From contig JBCAML010000021.1 in NCBI GenBank assembly GCA_038503075.1, positions 620,001 through 684,000 of the forward strand: a DNA stretch of 64,000 nucleotides, given 5' to 3'. The notes under the pieces were generated by a model, which saw only the letters and a list, made by a program, of their open reading frames with translations, did not search any database and was not told the origin of the DNA. Positions 10,004 to 23,124 of this stretch are shown one piece after another. Positions within the stretch are counted from its first letter, which is position 1. Each line of letters opens with the position of its first letter. The stretch comes from Gyromitra esculenta (Eukaryota; Ascomycota; Pezizomycetes; Pezizales; Discinaceae). The position numbers and the translations under genes were made by a program.

Positions 10004-13000
10004 CCACTAGCAATGCCCGGGACCGAGGCGATGCGTCAGTAACACCAAGTTTTCTCAAACAATGCCAAACAACACACTCCCGATACCCTGGAAACAACTA
10101 ACAATCCTGTCCAAAAGGGTCATTAGCCGCCCAGCAACAACCGAGGCAGTTCTCCATGTGTGTAACTGCAGTGTGGATGCTGGGAAGAGCTTGACGGATG
10201 ATCTGAATAGAAGCGAGATCCTGATCTACCTTGAGTAACTTGGAGAATGGATCTAGGAAGAATCTTATAGAACGAAGATCAATCCTCCAACAATCCCACC
10301 GACGCTTTTTTTAATCCGGTGTTTAGCTTATTCAGTCCCTGTGGGCTAACAAATTGGGATTTGACCTTACCTACCGAGACTGAGTTTATACCCTTGGCAG
10401 CAACAAAATAGCCATAGTTTAAAACCAAGTATCCTATGATAAGTCTGATCAACATAGCCGTATTTAGAAGTCCAGAAAATATCAGTGGGAACTAATCATC
10501 AATGAATTTGAAATTAAGAGGGAGCCAAGCACAATTCTGCAGTCCTATGTCGAGTGACTTTTCATGACCAGAGTCTTTTTTATTTTCCCCATTTTTTCCT
10601 AATCAGACTACTTGCAACACACCATGCCTAGAGAGTTTAAAACATGCCCTCGATCTCGGACCACAGTCACGGCAGGAAGACGTCGCAGGGTCTTTGTGTT
10701 TGAACCCAAAATTGACTCCTACAGCTGCAGACGTGCGTTCTTCTAAACTAGGGGAGAGAGTCAGCTCACCACGTGCGCAAAACCGAAGATATCACGGTAA
10801 CCAATCAAGACCCCACTGAATCTTAGTGGTCACTATTATTTCTATTACGATATATTTAATGACACTCGGTGCAATAAATATGGTAAAACCCCCATCCATA
10901 TTCAGCCCCCACAAACGGCCTCACAAGCGATCGAGGCCACCCCACTCACCTAGGTAACCCAGTATTCCCTGCTGTCCAGACGGATCCTCTCTGTCAAACA
11001 CCAACCAATTGTCGTTTGTACGGGTGGGTGGGCAAGGTGTCTTGGTCGCTTGCGGGGCCCGTCTATACCAACCAAAAAATTTCCCGACCTAAACCTCTCG
11101 GCCGACCGGCGAGAGGATCGACATCAGGCCGGCAAATCCCTAGATAATAAGACATCACAGACTCAGAGACCTCCCCACTGGTTAAAGAGGTGTGTTCGTC
11201 CGCGGGCATATGTAGGAACCGAAAAAAAAAACATATGGTGTAGTTACTCCGTATGTCGCGACAACACGCGATTCTATAACATACAGCCTACGCCCCCTCC
11301 CCCTCCTCATATTTTCTGTTTTTCACACGCACGGAGAGGCACATCACATACGGGGAGACAGCTTTCTGCTTGCAGCAGAAGACTATCTTTTAGTGAATGG
11401 AATGAGCGGGGGACACGTCGAACTACGTACACTGTTGTACGGTTTAGTTACGAATTTGCTCTGACCCAAATTACCTGTTGCCGCCAGCTGCAAGCTATTC
11501 ACATGGCCTACCACGGATATGGTCACAATCACTCTGTAGATAGCTAGCATTTTTTTAGAGACCACAACTATCGCTGCCTTGCGTTCTTAATGCAGTATAA
11601 TTGGCTGAGTTCCAAGATATGAGTCAGTTTGAAGAATCTTGGGCCGAGAAGATCTTATCAGATCTCACTCGGTTTTTTTCCAAAAATGGCCATGTTTTAT
11701 ATAAGTAATCTAAGAGATTCTATGAACTAGGGGTGGCATCGAAATAGAGGTGGTGCGTATATCTGTACTAGCTGAAGATCGGTGACTACCTTTATTTCGC
11801 TGGCTCCCCTTTCCTAGCCAAGGATGTTGCTGACGAGGTCGGCCGTTCAAGATTTGGTGCTTGACATCCCACAAACCACCCAGAAGATAGCCGAGTGATA
11901 CGTCATGATGCGAATATCGTTTGGTAACTCCTTATACACTTCCTCTAGCCCGGTATACCCATCGAAACAAACTCAAAGTGGATTTGTTTATGTGTAAAGG
12001 AGAAAATTTATTTACCGGCCCATCTCCAGAGTATTGGTTGGATTTGGCACACACCCAATTGACAAGATCCTGAATAGCGGAGCAACCACGCGAGCCATAC
12101 CTATCGCTGCATGAAGGAGGTTTCTTAATAGACATTTATATTAAGCCGAAATCAGAACTATGGTTATATCTATTCGATTCCTAGTTCAAAAATCCGTCCT
12201 AGGATGGGATTATCCGGCCGCGTAGGTTACTCCTTTAAGTTAGGTCTCAACTATGTCTAGCTAGGCATTTGAAGTGTATAATTCTGCCTGCCTGCCTACC
12301 TAGCTAAAACTTGAATACTGCCTCTGAGTCTGTCTGTATTAAATGGTTAGCAGAAGCTATAGAAGAAGAACGCGTTTATATAGAAGATACGGCTAAATTA
12401 ACATGCCGTACTTTTTGCTTTTGTTCAATATATATACTAGCGCAAAAACAAACCATGTCTGAGGTCCAATATAAAGTGACGACATCCCACCATCTCTTGC
12501 GACTTTGCTTTTTTTCTAGCAGAATATATGTACTACAGCCTATGGCTATAAGTTATCCCTTCTCTGAGTTGATCTTTCCCCGCCCCTTCCTGAAGTTTCT
12601 CCCTAAACCTAAGATCTCACGCAGCCCAAAGATCTCGTAGATCTCCAATCTACTAACGTGGATATATTAGACTATCATATTGAGGTAGTGGGGTTAGAGA
12701 TGGTGTCCGTTACTGTAACACAAACCGAGAAACCACGGACCCCAGCGGAATCAAAGTACAAGCCAGCACGCTAGAGGGGTATCCGAGTCTTCAGTAACCC
12801 GGTATTGAAAAACTTAGGTTTAGCATAATACGCCAGGGGCAAGTAATTGAAAACAAACACCAGTAAGGTTATATCAGCCAACCTGAATTCACGCAACTCT
12901 ATCCAAATTCCTCCTATACGCTACGCTATAAGAGCTGTCGTTTCCCGCGACTTAAAGCTCCTCGCTCTGGAAGTTACTTCCTTCCCGCACTGCCTGAAAT

Positions 13001-15781
13001 TGCTCTACTTGATACTACTTTTTCTGAGGCCATCCTCCCATAAAAATAGCTAGGAGGAGCTAGCATCCCAGGCTCCACCACCTTTACAGTACCAAACAGA
13101 TAGCCCACAGTTATCGGTAAAATTACTTCTATAGTGTTTGTTTAAGTTAGAAATCCGCGACTCGCTAGACACACGGTCTCTCTCCGCTAAAGCCCCGCCA
13201 AGAAGTCAACCATGGCCAAAAGTCTATGTAGTGAGCTTCTGATACGGGTTTATCCGACATTAAGTAAGGTCCATACATTAAATTAGACGCTAAGAAGGAG
13301 CAGTAAGGCAGGAACTATAAAAAGAAGTCTAGGGAGATGAGGGGTGGATTCTGATCAGCGGGTATATAGGGTTTAAGGGATGGACTCTTTAAACAGCTTT
13401 CTTGCAGCATGTTTGGGAGAGCGTTAGATAATTCCAAATCGGCGAGTTAGAAGCCTAGACATTTTGCATAAACAAAGCACGCCTGAGATGGACCAGTTAA
13501 AAGGATTCGTCGATAGTCGCGCACAACACTTAAAGGATACTAAGCCAGTAACCGAGTTTCTGGTCTGGTCGCTGTGTCTATCAGCCATTAGCAGTATTAA
13601 TAACCATTACTGCAGCTCCCCAAAGACCTAGTTCAAACTCGAGAGATGGTACCTACCCGAGGCAGCAGAGTGACGAAACAGAAACCGTAATCATGAGATA
13701 TCACTCCAGCTATATACAGCGACCAACGGCAGTTTACAAAAAAAAACTAATACCCACATACATTCCACCTTCCACATATTCCCTCGAATAATCTCCTAAT
13801 ACCCACATAATCTAAGCAACCCATAGCCCACAACACAGCCAGCCCCCCCCTCTCCCTGCAATATCCGCAAAAACAGTTTGCTAGAAATAAACAGTCAGCA
13901 ACACGAAAGGCCGGGTAAACCCACGATCCAAACACGTATGCACGTGATATAAACGCCAAAAACTGCAGGTATTCAGTTTGTTGAAATATCACGATATGGC
14001 AGAGCACGACTCACTGCAGTGTTATATCGATGCTGGAGAATCTAGTTCAACGCAGCCAACGCAGCCCCCCAAAATTAAAACTACCTAGAGTGGCGAGGGT
14101 GGCGGAGATAGTAGAAGCCCCCCCCTAAGTAGCCAACTCGGGTATTTTTTCAGCTGCAGCCCTGCGGACAAGGCTACATGGTAATTGCTAGGTAGCTCGT
14201 GTTAAACCAGCTTGCCGTACTACATGTATGCGCACGATGGACAGCTAGAGTACGTAGGTATTCGCAATTGGCGGGCAATCGGTGGCAATAGGTTAAGTTG
14301 CCTAAGCCAAGACAGAACAAAATCTGTAACTAAACCCGGTATGAAACTCCAACATGTGTCCCTTCACTTTCACTGATAGGAAACGTAAACCAGCAGCTAG
14401 CAGGCTTGCCAGGCATAATCATGTGAATAACTAAACCTCACCTCGAGAATCCACCGGTAGCGTTTGGCTCGCAAATAAACAGAGGGTGGTGTCAAAAAAT
14501 TTACCCTGCTAGGTACTCTACGTATACGTACTCTACCTCAAACCCAACAACGTAAACGACAATCGCCGCATCCAGGATACCCCGTGGGGAAAATACTCTG
14601 CTGTATTCACATTACATGTACCGTTGCGGGGGAACTGTACTAGCTAGTCCTCCCCATGGCATGGCATCAGGTGAAATATGGCTAATGTAATAATAAATAA
14701 ATGTATGTGGTCCCGTGCCATCACAGCCAATCACTCGTCCACTCGTCCCTCCGGGACAATAAACGGAAACGGAAACGGAAACACAACATCCATCAGCAAA
14801 CCCTTCCCTAATCCAACCTAATCCCGCAAAAACTAAAACTCACACTAAAACTAGAACTACATGTACCAATATATACCACATGTCTGTCTACCAAACAAAA
14901 AAAAAAAGGAAATGAACCAAAAAAAGAGCCTATTTCGGTGCACCTTCCATCTGCGGATTTAACGGCCGTGATAAACAGACTAGACTAAGCCAAACAAAAT
15001 AAACAAGGTCGCTTTTATGAAAAATTACCGGACTTGGAAGGAGGGAGAGAGGGAGAAAGGGAGGGTAAGAGTGATCATCAGGGGGGGGGGATGCAGGGCC
15101 GCTAGCCGCATATTGCAAGGGGATATTTCACGCAGGTACCAAAAAGAAGATTAGGGCGAAAATTTGCTCGTCTTCTTGGGTGAGGGTGGGTGGGTTAGTA
15201 ATGGATTGCAAATATCAGTCGGTCTACGATGGCGATTGTTATGTGTTATGGGAGAACATTGGGGGCGTGTTTTGTTGAGAAGGGTTTTTAATGATACTCA
15301 AGGAAATTTCATAACAGCACGCCCGATTCAAGTTATCAAAGTACACAAGGAAACAAGCTTCAGGGGGAAAAAAAAAAAGAATAGTACACTCCTCAAGAGG
15401 ATATTTCGCCCAGTCTCAAAAATGGGAGAAAGGGGGAAGGAAAAAAAAAGGTACAGAAAGAGTAAAGTTATAGTATAAATTTCCACCAAATTCCTCAACC
15501 CTCAAACTACTACCCTATCCCATCACATTTCACACTAGAAGGAAAAAAAAAGAAGCATCTAGAAATAAAGAACCAGCTACAACTACACTACACTAACTTT
15601 TTTTTCCCCCGAAACCCAAGAACACAACCCCTCCGGGGAAGGACAATGCGCCACATGAAATTAGAGATTATCAAACCCAGGACCACACTATGCAGCCATC
15701 TCTTGCTATATAAAAACAGGTAGAAGGAAAAAGTCATCAATCCATCGTCAAAACGGTAGACGGAAATGAAATGTTTTCGCC
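10004..15781. other. Gene desert of about 5.8 kb
   Basis: No frame passes as a gene. Open frames are short, stop-ridden and lack recognisable motifs. The stretch at about 12300-13100 on the plus strand reads like a decayed coding region, with frames of 60-109 codons broken by TAG/TAA stops, but no transposase or reverse-transcriptase motif was identified. Small repeats are present: (CTGC)3 near 12284 and a CGGAAA repeat at 14761-14782. TACATGTA occurs at 14221, 14613 and 14858. Left of 15780 lies the 3' flank of the wall-protein gene. Confidence 0.45.
14761..14782. repeat. (ACGGAA)n hexamer repeat
   Basis: Just over three tandem copies of a six-base unit (GGAAAC) lie in non-coding DNA. No function is suggested. 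Confidence 0.7.
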
Positions 15782-16396
15782 TTAAGCAAGAACGAAAGCA
15801 GCAGCAGCGATAGCGACAGCGGCGAACGAGAAGCCCTTGATGGACGCAGCACCCTGGAATGAAGGAGGGCTGGTGGGGACGACGGGAGTCGAGGTGTTGG
15901 CAGGCTTGGAAGGAATGCCAGCAGAAGCAGATGGGGTCCAGGCGTAGGTGGCCGCAGGAGTGGAAGCGGTGGCCAAGATGGTGCCAGAGGTGGCGGGCAC
16001 GGCGGGCTTGGAGTGCGAGTGCGAGACCGGGATGGTGCCGTTGGGGTAGCTGATGTAGCTAGAGCTGGCAATGACGGTGGCGGTGGGGGCGACAACGGGG
16101 GGGGTGTAGATGGAGGTAGAGACGGCGGGGATGGAGGAGGGTGCGACGGGGATGGAGGAGGGCGCGACGGGGGTGGCGGTGGGCGCGATGGGGGTGGCGG
16201 TGGTGGTGGGCACGACGGGGATGGGGGTGGAGACGGCGGGGATGCTGGTGGACGACTGGACGCGGCCCGGGCAGTTGGTCTTGTCGGGAGCGCACGAGGT
16301 GATGGTCACGATCTCGGTCTCGTAGACAACGGAGGCGGGGATGGCCATGGCAACGCCGAAGATGGCAGCAGAAACGGCAATGGAGGAGAAACGCAT
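15782..16396 (-). CDS. GPI-anchored, Ser/Thr/Pro-rich cell-wall protein
   Basis: This is a 204-residue single-exon frame. Residues 1-18 form a signal peptide ending at an Ala-x-Ala-like site. A short conserved-looking N-terminal segment follows with two cysteines (ITSCAPDKTNCPGR), then about 120 residues of Ser/Thr/Pro/Ala-rich sequence with repeats of the type PVAPSSI and TATP, typical of heavily O-mannosylated wall proteins. The C-terminus is a small-residue patch followed by a hydrophobic tail ending VLA, the pattern of a GPI attachment signal. The mature protein should sit in the outer membrane leaflet or be transferred to wall glucan. The short family and its exact role are unknown. The coding region is strongly strand-biased: G-rich on the plus strand, C-rich in the message. 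Confidence 0.85.
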   Translation of the reverse strand: MRFSSIAVSAAIFGVAMAIPASVVYETEIVTITSCAPDKTNCPGRVQSSTSIPAVSTPIPVVPTTTATPIAPTATPVAPSSIPVAPSSIPAVSTSIYTPPVVAPTATVIASSSYISYPNGTIPVSHSHSKPAVPATSGTILATASTPAATYAWTPSASAGIPSKPANTSTPVVPTSPPSFQGAASIKGFSFAAVAIAAAAFVLA

Positions 16397-16695
16397 TTTG
16401 ATGGATGTGGATTGGGTGGTTGTTTTAGAGTGGATTTATTGTTTTAGAGGGAGATGCGGAGGGCAATTAAGTAATTGAGAGCGAGGGCGGATTAAAGATC
16501 GTGGGAGCTAAAAGAGCGACTGGAATGAATGAGTGAGTGAAGCTGTGAGTGAGGAGAGGAGGGAAAGAAGCAGCACAGTCGCGGGGGCGAGGCTCCTTAT
16601 ACCGCCCAAGCATCGCCGTCTGGATAGGGGATGCTCCGATTGGGGAATAGTAGGACCGTCCTTGAATCTGGGCATCTCCTGTCTGCACACCTGCG

Positions 16696-16720
16696 CTGCA
16701 CTGCACTGCACTGCACTGCA
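16696..16720. repeat. (CTGCA)5 minisatellite
   Basis: Five perfect tandem copies of CTGCA lie about 300 bases upstream of the wall-protein ATG. They create Cys/Ala/Val-rich shadow frames on both strands. Confidence 0.9.
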
Positions 16721-17116
16721 CCTGCACCAGCCAGCACTCTGCCAGAAATACAAGGCCCACTGTCAATTTCGGGAAGGGACGCCGTGCTGGCTCTCCTGCT
16801 CCTGCTGGCAGAAGATGGACACCCGAGATTGGCCCGCACCAGCCAGGGCCACAGCCGGGAAATTGGGCTCCGCTGATAGGACCAGGAGCAGGAATAGCCT
16901 GTCGGCGGTGGCCTGCGATCATCCATCACGTTTAATTACGCCTAATATGACCTCTGCAGCCACACTTTGTATGTCACTGGCCCCGAGGGCAGCGACCGTT
17001 ATTTTCACATCGAGTCAGCTAGGCGCCAATGCTTCAATTTCATGCAGTCCGTCTGTCCCCGTCTATTCGTTCAACAGGAGCCCGAGTAACGAGCAAACGC
17101 TGCCTCCATCTCCACA

Positions 17117-17134
17117 TCTCTCTCTCTCTCTCTC
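17117..17134. repeat. (TC)9 microsatellite
   Basis: Perfect dinucleotide run in non-coding DNA. Confidence 0.9.
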
Positions 17135-17880
17135 GGACGGAGCGTGGACAGCCGGACCAAAACAGCAGACAGCAAACAGAACCCTATCGGAAATCCTGTT
17201 CCTGATCGCCGTCCAAGACTTCCCTATCGCGTCAAGGGCGGGCGGGTGGACATCTGGGTTTCTACCGGGAACTGCAGTGTGACCCCACACGCGCGATACT
17301 TCCTCCCCCCACCCCAGACTGAGCCCAAAATACATGTACCTTTGTCTTGAATAATTCAATATCACGGCAATACCATGAATGCCACTTCCAAGCGGTGAAG
17401 AACACTACATAATCAATGGAAGACCAAAGTGAAAAGGAGGGACATCAAATCTAATCGAGGGATCCATCCATCCATTCACTCAGTGCCTAAGGAATATCCC
17501 CGGAGTCGCCCGTGATGAACCTGTTTCACCAATGATTAGACTCGGAGACGAAGTGTGTTCAGTCGTTCACAATCTTCTGCTCCCGGCCCATTGCTCGTGC
17601 GTGCCTTTCCCTTTCTTCCAAAAGGGCAAGTCGCTTCACGCTTTTTCAGTAGACCCCCCCCTGGCTCGATGGAAAGATTTAGAGCCCTGTCAGGAAACAG
17701 ATCGCCAATGTGAGGTGGCTAGTGCGCTTGCGCTTGCATAGAGTACATATGTACATGTATCTTTGACACTTTTTTACCACTACGAAATAAAAAAATAAAA
17801 TAAAGGGGAGGGGAGGGGAATGCTTGAACCTCGACAGCAGCACATAGAGTATGTTCTGGAAATTGCGAACCGCCCACGTT

Positions 17881-17902
17881 CCCTCCCTCCCTCCCTCCCT
17901 CC
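17881..17902. repeat. (CCCT)n microsatellite
   Basis: Five tandem CCCT/CTCC units in non-coding DNA. Confidence 0.9.
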
Positions 17903-18268
17903 GTTGGGCTGCACCTATCTGCGATTAAGGTTGTTCCTCGTGGGAATTGTCTCTGATTTCACTTAGACCCCGGGGGAAGAACAGGTAGCTGAGTCCAGCT
18001 AATTCACCCTCGCTCTGCTCTGCTGTGCAGATGTTAAATGTCGTTTGCATGGTTGGAGGCTGCTTCATCGCAGCTTTCTACTACATACATAGGTACCTGT
18101 CTTGCTCAGACATCTTGCTCCGGACTCTCTCTCCCCCCTCCAGTATTACTCAGCTGGGTTCTAGACTCTGGATCCCGTAGGTACGAAAATAACTTTTTTT
18201 TTTTTTGTACATCTATTTACAGAATAAAAATAAAAATAACAATGGTTGAGAAGAGAGCACCAACTCGA

Positions 18269-18289
18269 AGAGAGAGAGAGAGAGAGAGA
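18269..18289. repeat. (AG)n microsatellite
   Basis: About ten AG units in non-coding DNA, 480 bases past the CLU stop codon. Confidence 0.9.
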
Positions 18290-18772
18290 AAAGTAAAATG
18301 AGGAAATGAAATAAAGATACCTACACTTTTTTTTTTGGGAGGGGGAGGGGGAACAGAAATAGAAACGACAAGAACAGGAAGTAAGTTTTACTTCTAATCC
18401 TTTTTTTAACAAAAACTAACAAAACAAAAAGCTACTAACCAACAAACCAACAAACCCACCAAACCAGCCAACCAAGCCAACCTGTATCATTTTCTCTTTC
18501 CTGTCGTTCAGCCATGCCCACGTTCATCATTTTGTACTTTTATCCATGAAAAAAATAAAATATACAGCCAAAACCCACCCACATCACGCCATCCTCTCCG
18601 TACCCGATTAGATGGAAGAAAGAAAAAAAAATAGACGAACGTGAGAAATGTTTATTTTGGTTCACCACTAGCCCCCCCCCGCCTCCCAAACGAAAAAGTT
18701 CAAATATGGAACGAACAGAGACAATAAGAAAAGGAGAAAGAGAAGAAGCAACATGCTGTGAGACCAAACTCA

Positions 18773-21700
18773 TCACTTCCTCGACCCACCAGCCCCACCC
18801 CCGCGCTTCTTCGGATTCACCTTCGGCGTCCTATTCTTCTGCTTCGGGTTCTCTCCGCCCTCGATAAACTTCAACAGATCATCGATACTCCTGCTATCCA
18901 TTTCCGAGCGACTCGTCGCCGTCGTCGTCGACTCCATCACCCCGGACGAACTCTGTCCTACCTGTGGCTGCGGCTTCGCTGCCATAGTCACGCGCGGCGT
19001 CATGTTCAACATGCGTTTCCGGCGTTCCTGAAGGTCCTTTGCCTGTCTTGCGAGCGTCACAGCATTCTGAGTAAGCTGCTCGAGCCAGTTTTCGGCCTCC
19101 TTGGTGTTGCGGTCCTTGGGTCCTAGCTGCGCAAGGAAGACGTTGTAGGCGTCACGCATCTTGGACACCGCGCCCTTGGAGTCGTTGTCGAGGGCGAGGG
19201 CCTGCGCGAGCTGGAAGCACAAGGTTGCGGTGTGGGGGGAGGATTTGCCGAAGATGCTTTCGCAGACCTTGAGGGATGCTTCGAACCACTTGCGGGAGTC
19301 GGTGTAGTACTTGAGTGCCTGCAGCATGACCGCGACGTTGTTCATCGTCGTGACAGAGTCAGGGTGGGCATCACCGTAGATGATGCGCCAGAATCCGAAG
19401 GCGTGCTTGATGTATGCTAGAGCGGTTTTGGTGTTGCCGCTGGCATGTTCAAACAGTCCCAAGTTAAGGTAGTTGAGGATAGTTTCTGCCGAGTCAACAC
19501 CCAACGTGCGTTCAGAAACAATCACTGCCTTCCGAGCCAGCTCCACGGCGGCGGCTTTCTCGTCAAGCTGGTAGTACAGCATCGAGAGGGTGTTGTATAC
19601 ACGGGCAACCTCAGGGTGAAGAACACCGTAGATCTGTTCGTGCAGAGAAAGCGACTCCAGAAGAAGCTCCTGGCCAATCTCCTTGTGGTCTTGGATGAGT
19701 GAGATACGGCCGGCCTCAAGTGCCTCTTCCGCCAACTGACTCTTGGATGCAGAATCCTTTACGATGGGAACAACGTTCAGGAGGTCATCAGGCTCAAACG
19801 TACTAGATGGGCCCTTGGAAGCTTCCGAGAAATCAGCAACTGATGCTGCAGGGGACTTCTTCTTCCCCTTCTTCTTTTCCGAACCACCGTTGGTCGCGGC
19901 AGCCTCTCCATTGACCTTCGTAGTTTCTTGGGTCTTCGCTGGGCCGAACTCATAGTTCTTGATCTTCAACTGAAGACCTAACTTAAGCGCAAGCTCACGC
20001 AGCATCTGGAGCGGCCTAACTGTCGCCTCCCATCCTTTCTCAAGCTCAAACCTATACCTTTTAGCGACCTCCTTCTCGATGCTCACCCTCAAGCCCTCAA
20101 CCGTGAGCTTTTCAAAGCTGAAGTCTGCATCGTGATACAGCTTCCATAAACCTTCATCCGGAACCACCTTTGGGCTGGGATTGTGTTCGGCACCAAGGAA
20201 ACAGTTCAGGAAGTGAGAGATACAGAACGGAGCCAGGGGCGCAGGAACACCACGGACGAGCGCATTGTAAATGTACTTGCACGCTCTCGCGATCATCTCT
20301 TGGATGGCAATGATCTGGATGGAGACCAGCTTAGAGCCTTGTTCGGTTGCGAGGGTAGCGACGGTACCAAGGTAGCGGACGTTGATACCGCGCTTGTGCA
20401 TGAGACGGGTGAGCGAGTGACCGTCCATGGGGGAGCCAACTTCGCCTTCTTTCAGGTCCTCAATCTGAATTAGGTTAGAGATAGGTCTTTGAGATAGTTT
20501 ATTAGGAAACGTACCAAGCGTGGGATGACTTTCTCCTGCAGGAAAGCGCAGGCGTCACGGACATCCTTCTCGTCCTTCTCCATCTTGGCTTTCTCCTCCT
20601 CTGTTTGAGGGACCTGGCCGGACATGACGTCGGGGTTGAGGGCGAAGTCGAAGCCAGAGATATCAATGGTTTCCTGAGCCTCCTCAGGCTTCTTCTCTGT
20701 GACTTCTTTGCTCTCTTCGCCTTCTTTGCTCTCCTGTTGAAATTAGTTAGCTATCATTTCTTGCGAGGACCCAGGGCACTAACCTTTTCACCCTCAGCTT
20801 CCTCTTTTTTGTCTTCTTCTTTTGTCCCTTCTGCAGGCTTATCATCTGAGACCTCCGCCGCTGCAGCTCCCCCAGGTGCCTTCTCTTCACCTTCCTTCTC
20901 CGTCTTTGTCTTCTTCCTCTTCTCCAGTTCCTCAGAGACATACTCCCTCATCTTAACCTTCCAAAACGCCTCCACTAACTCAGGCCTCAACACCGCCATA
21001 CGGTGCGGATATCCACCCCCCTCCTCAATCGCCTCAACGCCCTTCCAGTACTTCTCCAAGAAGACCACATCCAGCGGCGTAATACGGTACAAATCCAGCA
21101 CATACCTTCTCCCATCAGTGCCCAATAGACCCTTCGTCTCCACACTCGCAACCAGCTCATGCGCCTTCGAGTCTTTATCCCACACGGTATGTTTCTTGAC
21201 CCTCATCGCCTGACTCATCTTCTCAAACAGCGGCACAAACGACTCGTTCGTCGCAACCACATCTTTCCCCTCCACGCCACCATAGTCAATCTGCGACTGC
21301 CCTTCCTCGCGCGGTCTGAAGATGCCGGGCACAATCGACTGCGCAACCAAACGACGCCCCATGTAGTCCACGACAACCGTACCCGGTGTCTGGAGACCGG
21401 GGATGTCGAGCCCGTTAACCGCTTTAACGCCCATGACGTCCTTCCCGGTCGCGACACGGGCGGCCTCATCGCCCCCCTCGGACGCGAATGTGCCGACGCC
21501 GTCGGAGCCGTGGGAGAAGAAGATGTTATTGTGGACATAGATCTGGGCGTCGCGGCCTTCGGTCGGGTTTAGTGGTGCGAGCTCGCCCTTGGCGATTGCG
21601 ACAGCGCCGCGAACGGCAGCGTCGGTGTAGTCGGCGAAGAGCTTCGATAGGAGGCGCTCGCGGAAGACGCGGTCCTGTACGGTTTCGCGGGGGAGCTCGC

Positions 21701-23124
21701 GGGTGGATTGGAATTCTTCGTTGAAGTCGCGCAGGGAGTCGACGTTTTCGGTGCCGGAGATTAGGTAGGATTCTTGGGGGCGCGCGGGGTCGGCGCTGTG
21801 GTTGTAGTGCGTGGTGTTGGGGGCGGGTACGAGCCATGGAGAGGCGGGGATGGCGTTGGTGGGAGGGTAGGTGATGAGTGGGTCTTTGCGGGCGTTCCAT
21901 TCCTGGAAGGCGGTGAATTCTTTCCCGAAGCTGGGGGAGAGCTGGGAGAGGAGGGTGATGAGGGAATGGGCGGAGTAGGCTTTCGGGGAGGTGCGCGGGG
22001 TGGGGTCGAACTTGTTGGAAGTGCACTTGTTGACGTAGAAGCCGGAGACGTGCGCGGAGATCTGGAAGGTATCACCTTCAAGGGTAGTTACCTGGAGATA
22101 CAGCAGGTGGCCACGCTGTCGGAGGCTGTGCGGTGGGGGGTTCCACGATGAGAGGCAGATGCCCTTGACGCACTTTGGCGGGGGGTTTGCGTCGACGCGG
22201 GGGAGGAAATGATCGAGGGAAGCCGGGGCATCAAAGTCGTAGTCCGACATAGGGTGGCGGGCCTCCTCGGGCTTCTTGCCCTTGGTATCTTTGGCATCTT
22301 CTTGCTGGGAGAGTCCGTCAAAGAGCGAGAGACCGGCATTGATGCCGTGGGCCACGTCAATGCGCGCGCCTGCTGCTCCGATCAGTTCTCGTATCCGTAA
22401 CATGTGTATCCTGGCCTCCTTCTCGGTGTATGGATCCTCGACGAGGACGAGCTCGGACTCGGGGCCGATGCCGGGGACGTCGGTGAGTTCGACGTAGTCG
22501 CTGATGCGTGTGCCATTGTGCTCGAGATGAAAGCAGGTGTACTGGAAAGTGCCTGGCAGCTCGACGATAGTCTGTCGGATATCCTGGACCTGTTCCGAGG
22601 GCGAGACCTGTGCAATTCCCCCGTAAATACATTGAAAAAATCCAGAAAATAGGGAATCTAGAGACATCAATGACGTACCATAATCTGGATCTGGCCAGGC
22701 TTGTGCGGGAGCTTGACGGTCAATTGAAACACTACCAATCCGCAATTAGCACTAGGCCCAGTTCTTCACCGGCCATGTCCTCCCCGCAAAGTCTCAATTG
22801 AAGTAGATGAAAAAGATAAGATAAAATAAAATAAAACTTACAGTCAGCATGCTGATCCCCTGCAGCGGGTTCCCCCTGCGCATCTCCAGTCTCAGCCTTG
22901 GTGATATCGGCGGTGGTTTGCTCGAGATCGAGGGCAGGTTCTAAGTGACGCCAGCCAGGCCCCCCACCATCAGTTACTGCACATCTTGTACCCCACTCTG
23001 CCTGCAGTAGCCCAGAACCCGCAATCCTTCAATTGAACGGGGGAATAAAAACTCAATTCGTGCACTTACCAGAATTCGCTACATTTACAGCAGCAGCAGC
23101 AGCAGCGTCTGTAGAGTCGGCCAT
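18773..23124 (-). CDS. CLU1: Clustered mitochondria protein (CLU/TIF31)
   Basis: Six exons (23124-23070, 22940-22842, 22731-22679, 22607-20784, 20733-20515, 20464-18773) give a 1313-residue protein, the usual size of the fungal CLU family. The exon sum is divisible by three and all introns are GT-AG. Order: acidic/Ala-rich N-terminus; ubiquitin-like CLU N-domain with LTVKLPHKPGQIQIM (about 55-130); a GSKIP-like region with LSSWNPPP (about 200-260); the CLU domain (about 365-600); a Glu/Lys-rich linker (about 640-720); the eIF3-p135-like region; tetratricopeptide repeats (about 1020-1200, for example LYYQLDEKAAAVELARKAV); and a basic C-terminal tail. The family is cytosolic, binds mRNAs for mitochondrial proteins, associates with eIF3 and ribosomes, and is needed for normal mitochondrial distribution. 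An Ala run in exon 1 is encoded by a CAG-type triplet repeat. Confidence 0.96.

Larger units (their letters stand above)
16397..18772. other. Intergenic, several simple repeats, no supported gene
   Basis: This is the upstream region of the wall-protein gene and the 3' flank of CLU. A TATA-like element for the wall-protein gene (minus strand TATAAGG) lies near 16594-16600, about 200 bases upstream of its ATG. The 249-codon plus-strand frame at 16533-17282 overlaps simple repeats, has no recognisable domain, and has competing open frames in other phases, so it is not called. TACATGTA occurs at 17331 and 17752. Confidence 0.5.

Noticed and set aside
16013..16447. Gly/Asp-rich plus-strand frame of 144 codons
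   Set aside because: Antisense shadow of the Pro/Thr-rich wall-protein gene.
16533..17282. 249-codon plus-strand frame
   Set aside because: It runs through the (CTGCA)5 and (TC)9 repeats, has no domain, and overlaps open frames in other phases; composition is unlike the neighbouring genes.
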